Below, in pieces: positions 37,627 to 43,527 of a stretch of 43,527 bases of DNA. The translations under genes were made by a program, and so were the position numbers. The stretch spans positions 1 through 43,527 of the forward strand of contig REEH01000125.1 in assembly GCA_007695175.1 (NCBI GenBank), given 5' to 3'. The DNA comes from Spirochaetaceae bacterium (lineage in GTDB: Bacteria; Spirochaetota; Spirochaetia; DSM-27196; Alkalispirochaetaceae). The notes beneath the pieces were generated by a model. It was not told where the DNA came from, did no database searches, and worked only from the letters and a program-made list of their open reading frames with translations. How positions within the stretch are numbered: the first letter of the stretch is position 1; every line of letters starts with the position of its first letter.

Positions 37627-37633
37627 TTTTCTC

Positions 37634-38860
37634 GTGAACGGTCGCGAGCAGCCGGGCAGATACCTCTTTCCACGGAATGTCCACAGTGGGACCCGGCACC
37701 GGATCAAGGACAGGGAGAAATCCCATCTCTTTCACATTGTCTCCACGAATCCACCGGTTACACGGAAGAGTATCGTGAATCAGATGGCGATACGCCCGAG
37801 CACTGTTTCCAGTGTCGTGGCGGAACTCATCCGGGATGGCCTGGTGACGGAGGGAGCCCCCGTCAGCGCGGGCCGCAAGGGCAGGCCGGAAAGCTACCTG
37901 CATCCTCAGTTCAATCGTTTTTCCGCCGTGGCCGTGTACGCTGTATCGCGCCGGTTTCACGCGGTCCTGGTGAATCTTGGACAGATGGTTATGGCGGAGC
38001 GCTCTCTGGAACTGCCCGGCACCGCCGGGCAGGAGCGCATACTGCAAGAACTGACAAACCTCGTGGGGGGCCTGCGAAACGACCGGGCATGGCAGGAAAC
38101 GGAGGTGCTGGGGATCGGACTCGCCCTGCCGGGAAACCTCATAGCCAGTCAGGGACGCTGGCTGAAGAGCACGCGATGGGAGCAGGTACGCGATCTGGAT
38201 TTCCGGGAGATATCACCCCGGACCGGTTTGCCCGTGGTATCGGTGAAAAGCCTGGATGCGGAGTGTGAGTATGTGCTGCGCCGCTACCCCGATCTCTCCC
38301 GGGGGGGAACGCTGGTCGTGCACTGGGGATACGGCATTGGTGCGTCCTACGCGGAGCGGGGCAAAGTGCTCCATCCGCGGGCGGGAACGTTTGGGGAAGT
38401 AGGCCACTGGTGCCTTGATTCCCACGAACGTCTGCCCTGTGTCTGCGGTGACTCCGGATGCCTGGAGACGCGGGCCGCGCTCTGGGCGCTCCTGCCCGGG
38501 ATTCGCCGCCGGTTTCCGGACGCTCCGGAACTGGAGGACGAATTCAGTGAGTTTCTCAGGGACCGGGATCCACTCGACATACCCGGTCTGGAAGAAGCGA
38601 TCGATTACATGGCGGTAGCGCTGCGGAACCTGTACCAGCTCTTCTACCCGGACCACCTCGTTCTGTACGGCCCCTTCACGGAAAACGTGAGCCTCTTCTC
38701 TACTCTCTCCCGGAGATTTCACCGTCAGATCGAGCGATTCTCCCACCACCCGGCCACGTTCAGAGCGTACAAGATGAAGTCGGAAGGGGAGGTGTTCGGC
38801 TGTACCCGGGAGTTCTTTCTGGATCGTCTGCGAGCTACCCTGGAGGCGCGGTGGGGGTAG
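37634..38860 (+). CDS. ROK-family transcriptional regulator (NagC/XylR type)
   Basis: A 408-residue protein. Residues about 25-80 form a winged helix ('HLFHIVSTNPPVTRKSIVNQMAIRPSTVSSVVAELIRDGLV'), the rest is a ROK domain. The sugar-kinase ATP motif DxGxT is missing, so it is a regulator and not a kinase. The zinc signature of the family is intact: 'GEVGHW', then 'CVCGDSGCLE'. ROK regulators of this kind respond to amino-sugar phosphates or sugars. Start is a GTG at 37634, since no ATG occurs before the DNA-binding domain and the extended -10 fits. It converges with a NagA-like gene 5 bases away and is a good candidate to control the divergent promoter at 41370-41403. Confidence 0.92.
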   Translation: MNGREQPGRYLFPRNVHSGTRHRIKDREKSHLFHIVSTNPPVTRKSIVNQMAIRPSTVSSVVAELIRDGLVTEGAPVSAGRKGRPESYLHPQFNRFSAVAVYAVSRRFHAVLVNLGQMVMAERSLELPGTAGQERILQELTNLVGGLRNDRAWQETEVLGIGLALPGNLIASQGRWLKSTRWEQVRDLDFREISPRTGLPVVSVKSLDAECEYVLRRYPDLSRGGTLVVHWGYGIGASYAERGKVLHPRAGTFGEVGHWCLDSHERLPCVCGDSGCLETRAALWALLPGIRRRFPDAPELEDEFSEFLRDRDPLDIPGLEEAIDYMAVALRNLYQLFYPDHLVLYGPFTENVSLFSTLSRRFHRQIERFSHHPATFRAYKMKSEGEVFGCTREFFLDRLRATLEARWG

Positions 38861-38865
38861 AGCTG

Positions 38866-40074
38866 TCAGCGCTCCCCGGTACCGGCCGCGACTGAGTTGC
38901 GCCGGTAGAGGGGCTGACCGGCCAGAAAGGTCTCCTCCACCCGCAGGGTGTCTTTCTCGAAGTCATAGTGAAAAAAGGTCAGGTCCGCTGAAGCGCCCGG
39001 TTCCAGCCGGTGCGGATACCCGGACAACCCCAGGATCCGGGCGGGATTGCCCGTGCAAAGATCGACCGTCCGGGCGAGGTCCCAATCGCTCGCGTGCCGA
39101 AACACTCCGATCCCCCGGTCCTGGCCGACGGAGGCCCCCGCCAGATAGGGCGTCCCGGCCACACTCAGGTGACCGTCGCGGTGTACCTCCACACGGGTCC
39201 GACCCCAATCATACTCACCGGGAGCCATGCCCGTCATGGGAGCGATGTCGCTGACAAGCACGAGCCGCTCCGCTCCCTTGGTGCGCGCCATCACACGCAG
39301 CACCGCCGGCGGCAGGTGTACCCCGTCAGCAATGATGCCCGCTACCAGCTCGTCCGCTCCCAGTTGTTCCCAGATGTAGTTTTGCAGTCGCGGCAGCATG
39401 GCGCTGCTCGCGTTTCCCAGGTGGGTGGACATGCGCGCCCCGGCCTGTATCGCTTCCCGTATCTCCTCCGGTGTGGCGTCGGTGTGTCCGATGGAGACCA
39501 CCACCCCGTCACGGACGACGCGTTCGATAAAGGAGGGGGCCCCCGGAAGCTCCGGTGCCACCGTGATGATCCTGATCGTCCCGGCCGCGGCCTCCTGCCA
39601 GCTCTCGTACTCCGCCACGCTGGGCTCGCGCACGTACTCCCGCGGGTGCGCCCCCCGGGGCCCCTCCCGGGGGGAGATAAAAGGACCCTCCAGGTGAAAA
39701 CCCGGCACCGCCCGCTTTACCACCTCATCACTCTCGCGAGCACGCTGTATTGTCCGGATCGAGTGTTCTATCTGCTCCGGTGGTGCGGTGATCACCGTGG
39801 CGGTGTGCATGGTGGTACCCATCGTAGCCATTTTCTCCACGATTCCGCGTACGTGGGCCCTTTCAAGGCGCGGACTGGTATAGTCCAGGCCGAGCAGGCC
39901 GTTTACCTGCAGGTCCACGAAGCCGGGGCTTACATAAATCCGGCGTTGCAGTATTTCTTCAGCGCGCAGAGGCTCGCCGACCGGATGGATCGCGTGCAGC
40001 CGACCCTGCCGGATTTCCACCGTAACGGGCTCGCCCCGGGTGATTGAGATTGCATCCCGACTGAAGGCGCTCAC
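38866..40074 (-). CDS. NagA-like N-acetylglucosamine-6-phosphate deacetylase
   Basis: A 402-residue amidohydrolase. The single-metal ligands of the E. coli NagA type are recognisable: Glu in 'GFHLEGPFIS', His in 'SIGHTDATPEEI' and His in 'STHLGNASSAML', with the catalytic Asp in 'LVLVSDIAPMTG'. The first motif is 'GFVDLQVNG', without the HxH pair, as in E. coli. The loop normally reading HLYNAM is HLGNAS, and '...QNYIWEQLGADELVAGIIADGVHLPP' follows, so this is a divergent branch and the exact N-acetyl sugar phosphate may differ. The start is a GTG at 40074 with AGGAG upstream. It lies 70 bases downstream of the Gfo/Idh gene. Confidence 0.82.
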   Translation of the reverse strand: MSAFSRDAISITRGEPVTVEIRQGRLHAIHPVGEPLRAEEILQRRIYVSPGFVDLQVNGLLGLDYTSPRLERAHVRGIVEKMATMGTTMHTATVITAPPEQIEHSIRTIQRARESDEVVKRAVPGFHLEGPFISPREGPRGAHPREYVREPSVAEYESWQEAAAGTIRIITVAPELPGAPSFIERVVRDGVVVSIGHTDATPEEIREAIQAGARMSTHLGNASSAMLPRLQNYIWEQLGADELVAGIIADGVHLPPAVLRVMARTKGAERLVLVSDIAPMTGMAPGEYDWGRTRVEVHRDGHLSVAGTPYLAGASVGQDRGIGVFRHASDWDLARTVDLCTGNPARILGLSGYPHRLEPGASADLTFFHYDFEKDTLRVEETFLAGQPLYRRNSVAAGTGER

Positions 40075-40144
40075 CGACTCGTCACTCCTGTCGTCCTATC
40101 ACGACGCGCCGCAAAAATCGGCATAGGTTGGTACCACCCCGTCC

Positions 40145-41335
40145 TTACGAAATCCGCGGCACCGCCACCTCGGTCCCGTTCTGCTCGGCGGAGCAGTATC
40201 CGGCGTAGACCACGGCGATCGTGTCTCCCGCCAGCTGACTGTCCGATTCCGGTTCCGTATCGGAAGCGATGGAACGGTAGAATGCTTCCATCTCGTGCTG
40301 ATACCCCGTAAACCAGTCCTCGTCGGGGCTGGTAAAGGCCCAGCCCTGCTTCGTTTCCGTCTTCTCCACGACGTAGACGTCGCGAAGATACTGTTCATCC
40401 GGGGTGTAGGTCATAAAGGACGTATTGGGATTGATGCTGCACACTCCCCGGTGATTGTCCGCCACCACCTCCAGATTGTTCCGCACTCCCCCGAGAAGGA
40501 GCTCCGAGGCGAAGATATCCGCTACCGTCCCGTCCTCGAAGAGCACATGAAGCTGTGCGAAATCCTCCACATCGGTGTAGCCCGTTTTCAGATGACCGAG
40601 ATCGCGAAACTGGTCACTACCGGTGATCGAATGCACCCGGGCACTTGCAGAAAGGGGCCGGATAGGCTTGCCGAGGCGCGCGCGCCCCTCCACTCGCTTC
40701 AGGTAGAGACAGGCCGTAAGCGGATGGACCCCCTTGCCCATGAGGGATCCGCCGCCGGAGTGGCTCCAGATCCCGTAGTAGGGCGAGTGCGACCCGGAGT
40801 GGGCTTCCATTCCGTAGAGCCAGAGCACGTGAGCGCCGCTTTTCTCGATAATCTCCCGCTCTTTCTGGATGGAGGGAGCGTACACCCAGTTCTCCGCGTA
40901 GAGGATCCGGCCCCGACCGGCTGCCTCGGCCTCCCGCATGCGCTTGATGCTGGCTACCGCCTCTTCCAGACCGTGAGAACGGGAGAAGGTGCGGCCATTA
41001 AAAGAGGGATCGCCGTCCCCGAAATATCCGGTAAAGGGCTTTTCGATAATGACGCTGCGATCACGGCGGAGAGCCTGAACCGCTACCGGCTCATGGGTAA
41101 CCGGCGGAGTGCACACGTGGAGAACGTCGGTTGCCTGGATCAGTTCGTCCAGAGAGGAAAAGGGGCGAATGCCCCGTTCGGCGGCAAACGCTTCACGATT
41201 CTTCCGGGTGGGGGAATATACACCGACCACTTCCACGTTCACACCGTAGACGCGTTCCAGAGCCTCGTAGTGAAACCGGGCTGCAAATCCGGACCCCACC
41301 AGCCCCGCCCTCAGGTATTTCTTCTCTTCCCGCAT
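40145..41335 (-). CDS. Gfo/Idh/MocA family oxidoreductase in the amino-sugar cluster
   Basis: A 396-residue NAD(P)-dependent oxidoreductase with the Rossmann motif 'GLVGSGFAARFH' at residues 11-22, the 'IIEKPF' catalytic lysine motif near 95-100, and a C-terminal domain with 'HSGGGSLMGKGVHPLTACLYLK'. Between them is an insertion, 'YFGDGDPSFNGRTFSRSHG', absent from most relatives. GGGAG precedes the ATG. It shares a divergent palindromic promoter with the NagB-like gene and is followed by the NagA-like gene, so it likely acts on an N-acetylated or amino sugar, or an oxidised derivative. The reaction is unknown. Confidence 0.9.
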   Translation of the reverse strand: MREEKKYLRAGLVGSGFAARFHYEALERVYGVNVEVVGVYSPTRKNREAFAAERGIRPFSSLDELIQATDVLHVCTPPVTHEPVAVQALRRDRSVIIEKPFTGYFGDGDPSFNGRTFSRSHGLEEAVASIKRMREAEAAGRGRILYAENWVYAPSIQKEREIIEKSGAHVLWLYGMEAHSGSHSPYYGIWSHSGGGSLMGKGVHPLTACLYLKRVEGRARLGKPIRPLSASARVHSITGSDQFRDLGHLKTGYTDVEDFAQLHVLFEDGTVADIFASELLLGGVRNNLEVVADNHRGVCSINPNTSFMTYTPDEQYLRDVYVVEKTETKQGWAFTSPDEDWFTGYQHEMEAFYRSIASDTEPESDSQLAGDTIAVVYAGYCSAEQNGTEVAVPRIS

Positions 41336-41369
41336 CGATTTTACTCCCTGACGATATATATTACTACGT

Positions 41370-41403
41370 CGTGTTATTATATACTATCCTATAATCGAAC
41401 ACG
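41370..41403. promoter_or_regulatory. Palindrome with back-to-back TATAAT boxes, divergent promoter and likely operator
   Basis: CGTGTT-ATTATA (41370-41381) is mirrored by TATAAT-cg-AACACG (41390-41403). The right half holds a perfect TATAAT (41390-41395) for the NagB-like gene, and the left half a perfect TATAAT on the minus strand (41376-41381) for the Gfo/Idh gene. Leaders of about 31 and 34 bases are implied, each with a ribosome site. -35 boxes are weak. A dimer bound here would block both promoters. Confidence 0.65.
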
Positions 41404-41432
41404 ATAAAACCGAACCATGCAGGAGCATCGTA

Positions 41433-42167
41433 ATGGAAATCAGAACATGCGGCACTACCCGGGAGATGGCCCGGGAAGCGGCGGCAGCAGCGGCGTCCGC
41501 GCTGCGGGAGGCAATCCGGACGCAGGGAAGCGCACGGTTTATCGTCGCTACCGGAACCTCGCAGATCTCTTTTCTGGAGGAGCTCACCAGTGACAAGGAC
41601 ATCGACTGGAGCGCCACCACGATGTTTCACCTGGACGAGTACGTCGGACTGAGCGCGGACCACCCGGCAAGTTTCGTGGGATACCTGCAGAAACGCCTCG
41701 TCCAGCAGGTGCACCCGGGGCGCGTCCATTTCCTGGACGGCCGGGCGGACCCTGAAGCGGAGCGGAAACGCCTCTCCCTCCTGATAGGGGAGGATCCCGT
41801 GGACGTGGCCTTTGTGGGCATCGGGGAAAACGGGCACCTCGCTTTCAACGATCCGCCGGCGGACTTTGAGACCCGGGAGCCCTATCTGCTGGTTACCCTG
41901 GACGAAGCATGCCGGCGTCAGCAGGTGGGTGAGGGGTGGTTTTCCTCCATCGAGGAGGTACCCACGCAGGCTCTCTCCATGTCCATCCACCGGATAATGC
42001 AGTCCCGTCGGATTATCTGTACCGTACCGGACCGGAGAAAAGCGGAGGCGGTACGGGACTGTCTCTCCGGAAGGAACCCCGTAACGCCCCAGTACCCCGC
42101 TTCAATTCTGCGGAGGCACGAAAACTGCACCGTCTTTCTCGATCCCGAGGCGGCGTCGCTCCTGTAG
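41433..42167 (+). CDS. NagB-like glucosamine-6-phosphate deaminase family protein
   Basis: A 244-residue protein of the NagB/RpiA/6-phosphogluconolactonase fold. 'VATGTSQISFLEEL' is the phosphate loop, and 'FHLDEYVGLSADHPASF' keeps the Asp of E. coli NagB (Asp72). The ring-opening motif reads 'GIGENGHLAFNDPP' where E. coli has N-D-G-H-I-A-F-N-E-P, so the Asp is Asn and the Glu is Asp, with His kept. This variant is found in a recognisable subfamily annotated as GlcN6P deaminase, but activity may differ. AGGAG precedes the ATG. It is expressed divergently from the Gfo/Idh and NagA-like genes. Confidence 0.85.
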   Translation: MEIRTCGTTREMAREAAAAAASALREAIRTQGSARFIVATGTSQISFLEELTSDKDIDWSATTMFHLDEYVGLSADHPASFVGYLQKRLVQQVHPGRVHFLDGRADPEAERKRLSLLIGEDPVDVAFVGIGENGHLAFNDPPADFETREPYLLVTLDEACRRQQVGEGWFSSIEEVPTQALSMSIHRIMQSRRIICTVPDRRKAEAVRDCLSGRNPVTPQYPASILRRHENCTVFLDPEAASLL

Positions 42168-42195
42168 GGGTGCGGCTATCCGCGGGGACACCCCT
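42166..42195. terminator. Stem-loop between convergent nagB-like and flavoprotein genes
   Basis: AGGGGTG (42166-42172) pairs exactly with CACCCCT (42189-42195), with an inner CGG-ctat-CCG stem (42173-42182). It spans the whole 27-base gap and touches both stop codons, so it probably ends transcription from both sides. Confidence 0.6.
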
Positions 42196-43412
42196 TACGG
42201 CGTCGGACCAGTGGCCGGACCAGTCGACGGACCGGCAACCGGGCCGACAGCAGGACCGGCGTTCAGATCGGCGGCCGGACCGGCAAGAGCGGCGGCGATA
42301 CCGCCGGCCAGGGCGTGACCGCTGAGAAAGGCGCACTCCACGCGTCCGCCGCAAAACCAGTCTCCGGCGAGACCCAGCCGCTCCTCCCCGTTCCACCAGA
42401 AGGGTGGGCGCGCCACCTCCCCGTGCCTCCGCGGGCTCTCTCCCTGCCGGCGGGGCCGGGCGTATCGCCAGCGGTGGGCGGCGGCCCAGGTGGCAAGCGG
42501 GACTCCGCCGACGGACCTCGCACCGACGGCCCGCGCACCGGCGGACCCCGCACGGGCGGACCCGGCGCCGTCGGATCTACCGTCGGCGACAGCGGCCGGC
42601 AGTTCCGCCGTCAGTATCCGGATGACCTCCCGCGGATCGAGCTCAAGGTTTTCCCGGGACCACCGGGGGGAAGCATGCAGGACCCAGGCCTCTCCCGGGG
42701 GGCGCCCCGGTTTGCTCGAGTTGCGGGCCGCCCAGGAGAGGATTCCGCCCTCCAGGAACACCGCGTCCCATCGCTCCATAGGGGGACGTTCATAAAGAGC
42801 CATTACGGCCCAGCACGGGTCGATCTTCACGTCCCGCAGCAACGGCACGGCGGCACTGCTTCCGGGCAGAAGATCCAGAGCCTGCGGAGGCGGCACCGTA
42901 AGGATGAGCGACCCGTACGGACCGTGGAGGGCATCGGCCGCGTCCCGGAGGTACCATAGATTCCGCGGTGCTCCCGCGGGGCGTTCATCTCTCGCTTCCA
43001 CGATTCGCGTCCCCAGACGAATTGGCGGCGCACCGGCCTCGTCACCCAGAACCGCGAGGTTTTTTGCGGGCTGATTCATCCCGGGCACGCCCACGTACCG
43101 TGGAGACTCACCCGTCGCGTCCCTCCAGGCGCCCTCCCGCAGCGTGCCGATGCGGGGATTCCAGCGCGCTACCGTCCCCTCTTCGCTCCAGCGTTCCACC
43201 AGCGCCCGGAACTCCGGTGAACGGACGGTAAAGTACTGCGCACCGTGATCAAACTCGCCGGAGTCGGTGCGCCGGCGGCTCGTGCGGCCCCCGGGGCCGC
43301 GCCCCTTGTCAAAGGTCTCCACGTGAAAACCGGCCGCGGCCAGACGGTACCGGGCGGTCACGCCGGCCATACCGGCCCCTACGATTGCGATGCGCTGTTT
43401 CGGATCGTTCAT
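42195..43412 (-). CDS. FAD-dependent amine oxidase / renalase-like oxidoreductase
   Basis: A 405-residue flavoprotein. The FAD motif 'IAIVGAGMAGVTARYRLAAAG' split around residue 20 is followed by 'FDKGRGPGGRTSRRR' and 'FDHGAQYFTV', as in renalase-type enzymes that oxidise isomeric NAD(P)H forms or amines. 'LAGDWFCGGRVECAFLSGHALAGGIA' near the end is the C-terminal FAD contact. Residues about 277-307 are an Ala/Gly/Ser/Arg-rich insertion, and the last 28 residues are GP-rich repeats, both coded by repetitive GC-rich DNA. There is no signal peptide or ribosome site. TACATT six bases before the ATG suggests a leaderless message. Substrate unknown. Confidence 0.88.
   Translation of the reverse strand: MNDPKQRIAIVGAGMAGVTARYRLAAAGFHVETFDKGRGPGGRTSRRRTDSGEFDHGAQYFTVRSPEFRALVERWSEEGTVARWNPRIGTLREGAWRDATGESPRYVGVPGMNQPAKNLAVLGDEAGAPPIRLGTRIVEARDERPAGAPRNLWYLRDAADALHGPYGSLILTVPPPQALDLLPGSSAAVPLLRDVKIDPCWAVMALYERPPMERWDAVFLEGGILSWAARNSSKPGRPPGEAWVLHASPRWSRENLELDPREVIRILTAELPAAVADGRSDGAGSARAGSAGARAVGARSVGGVPLATWAAAHRWRYARPRRQGESPRRHGEVARPPFWWNGEERLGLAGDWFCGGRVECAFLSGHALAGGIAAALAGPAADLNAGPAVGPVAGPSTGPATGPTP
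42197..42290. repeat. Imperfect GC-rich repeats coding the GP-rich tail
   Basis: Around seven imperfect copies of a CGGACCRG-type unit 10-15 bases apart code for the Gly-Pro-Ala tail of the flavoprotein. A second cluster of similar CGGACC/CGCACCGGC units lies at about 42494-42584 within the same gene. Confidence 0.65.
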
Positions 43413-43418
43413 GGTGGT

Positions 43419-43424
43419 AATGTA
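43419..43424 (-). promoter_or_regulatory. -10-like element of the flavoprotein gene
   Basis: TACATT on the minus strand stands exactly 6 bases before the ATG at 43412, the same hexamer and distance as at the DUF2007 gene. No clear -35 is visible. Confidence 0.4.
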
Positions 43425-43475
43425 CCGCTCTCCCGCTCTGTCGTGGGATCACCGTCCGGATTGATCTCCCGGAAC

Positions 43476-43505
43476 AGGACAATCGGCGTCGATGAACGGT
43501 ACAAT
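43476..43505 (+). promoter_or_regulatory. Promoter of the gene starting at 43512
   Basis: AGGACA (43476-43481) and TACAAT (43500-43505) are 18 bases apart. The -10 ends 6 bases before the ATG at 43512, so transcription would begin at the start codon. Confidence 0.4.
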
Positions 43506-43511
43506 CGCACC

Positions 43512-43527
43512 ATGAGTGCTTCCCCCG
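43512..43527 (+). CDS. Probable start of the next gene (five codons only)
   Basis: An ATG at 43512 opens a frame (Met-Ser-Ala-Ser-Pro) that runs off the window. It is proposed because a promoter-like element stands at the leaderless distance seen elsewhere in this window. Nothing can be said of its product. Confidence 0.35.

Noticed and set aside
37634-38860. ROK protein as a sugar kinase (for example GlcNAc kinase)
   Set aside because: It has an N-terminal winged helix and lacks the DxGxT ATP motif, so it is a regulator.
40145-41335. GH109-type glycosidase instead of a dehydrogenase
   Set aside because: The fold is shared, but there is no signal peptide and I do not see the GH109 motifs. 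The plain Gfo/Idh/MocA call is safer.
42197-42290. CRISPR-like or tandem repeat array
   Set aside because: Units are too short, imperfect and coding. There are no spacers of constant length and no cas genes.

Overview
The window is GC-rich, densely coded bacterial chromosome with no rRNA, tRNA, insertion sequence, phage or CRISPR array that I can recognise. A free-living spirochaete (Spirochaetales) is the best guess. The AIR carboxylase PurE is of the class II type known from Treponema. The periplasmic binding proteins have cleavage regions of the ASG-x-AE / AAG-x-AE kind instead of a lipobox cysteine. There is also a membrane-anchored PilZ protein and a small YjfB-type motility protein. The assignment is inference, not proof.

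Layout. 1-8518 is sugar-acid metabolism. It holds the end of an AEC-family transporter, a YhcH-type protein coupled to a Gfo/Idh/MocA dehydrogenase, a KduD/gluconate-5-dehydrogenase-like SDR and KDG kinase. A DeoR regulator is divergent from the kinase and is followed by a mannonate-oxidoreductase-like SDR, a LarA-superfamily epimerase and 6-phosphogluconate dehydrogenase. Together these suggest a route fructuronate > mannonate > gluconate > 6-phosphogluconate > ribulose-5-phosphate, beside a KDG branch. 8570-12572 is a polar amino acid ABC transporter downstream of a KamA-family radical SAM aminomutase that lacks the lysine-binding aspartates.

12689-24772 is one minus-strand run of de novo purine genes: purL, purM, a purQ-purS-purS fusion, purC, class II purE, purF and a purD-purN fusion. 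It ends in a translationally coupled secreted protein of unknown function, and mtnA lies upstream. Most junctions overlap by a few bases or are separated by about 4 bases. No purK is present or needed if PurE is class II.

24866-33468 holds a PilZ protein, a TctCBA tripartite carboxylate transporter with an unknown protein upstream, a PPX1-like DHH phosphatase divergent from a DUF47-PiT phosphate transporter pair, and YjfB. 33503-37245 holds a LysR regulator, an NCS1 permease and a divergent CodA-like deaminase. 37287-42167 holds a DUF2007 protein, a ROK regulator and an unusual amino-sugar set (NagA-like, Gfo/Idh, NagB-like). Two of these are transcribed from a palindrome whose halves each carry a TATAAT box. 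42195-43412 is a renalase-like flavoprotein with GC-rich low-complexity expansions, and a new gene appears to start at 43512.

A recurring feature is a -10-like hexamer only 5 to 9 bases before the start codon, usually with no usable Shine-Dalgarno. It is seen at 2140, 24866, 36022, 37568, 37634, 43412 and 43512, and points to leaderless or near-leaderless mRNAs. No gap between genes exceeds 300 bases.
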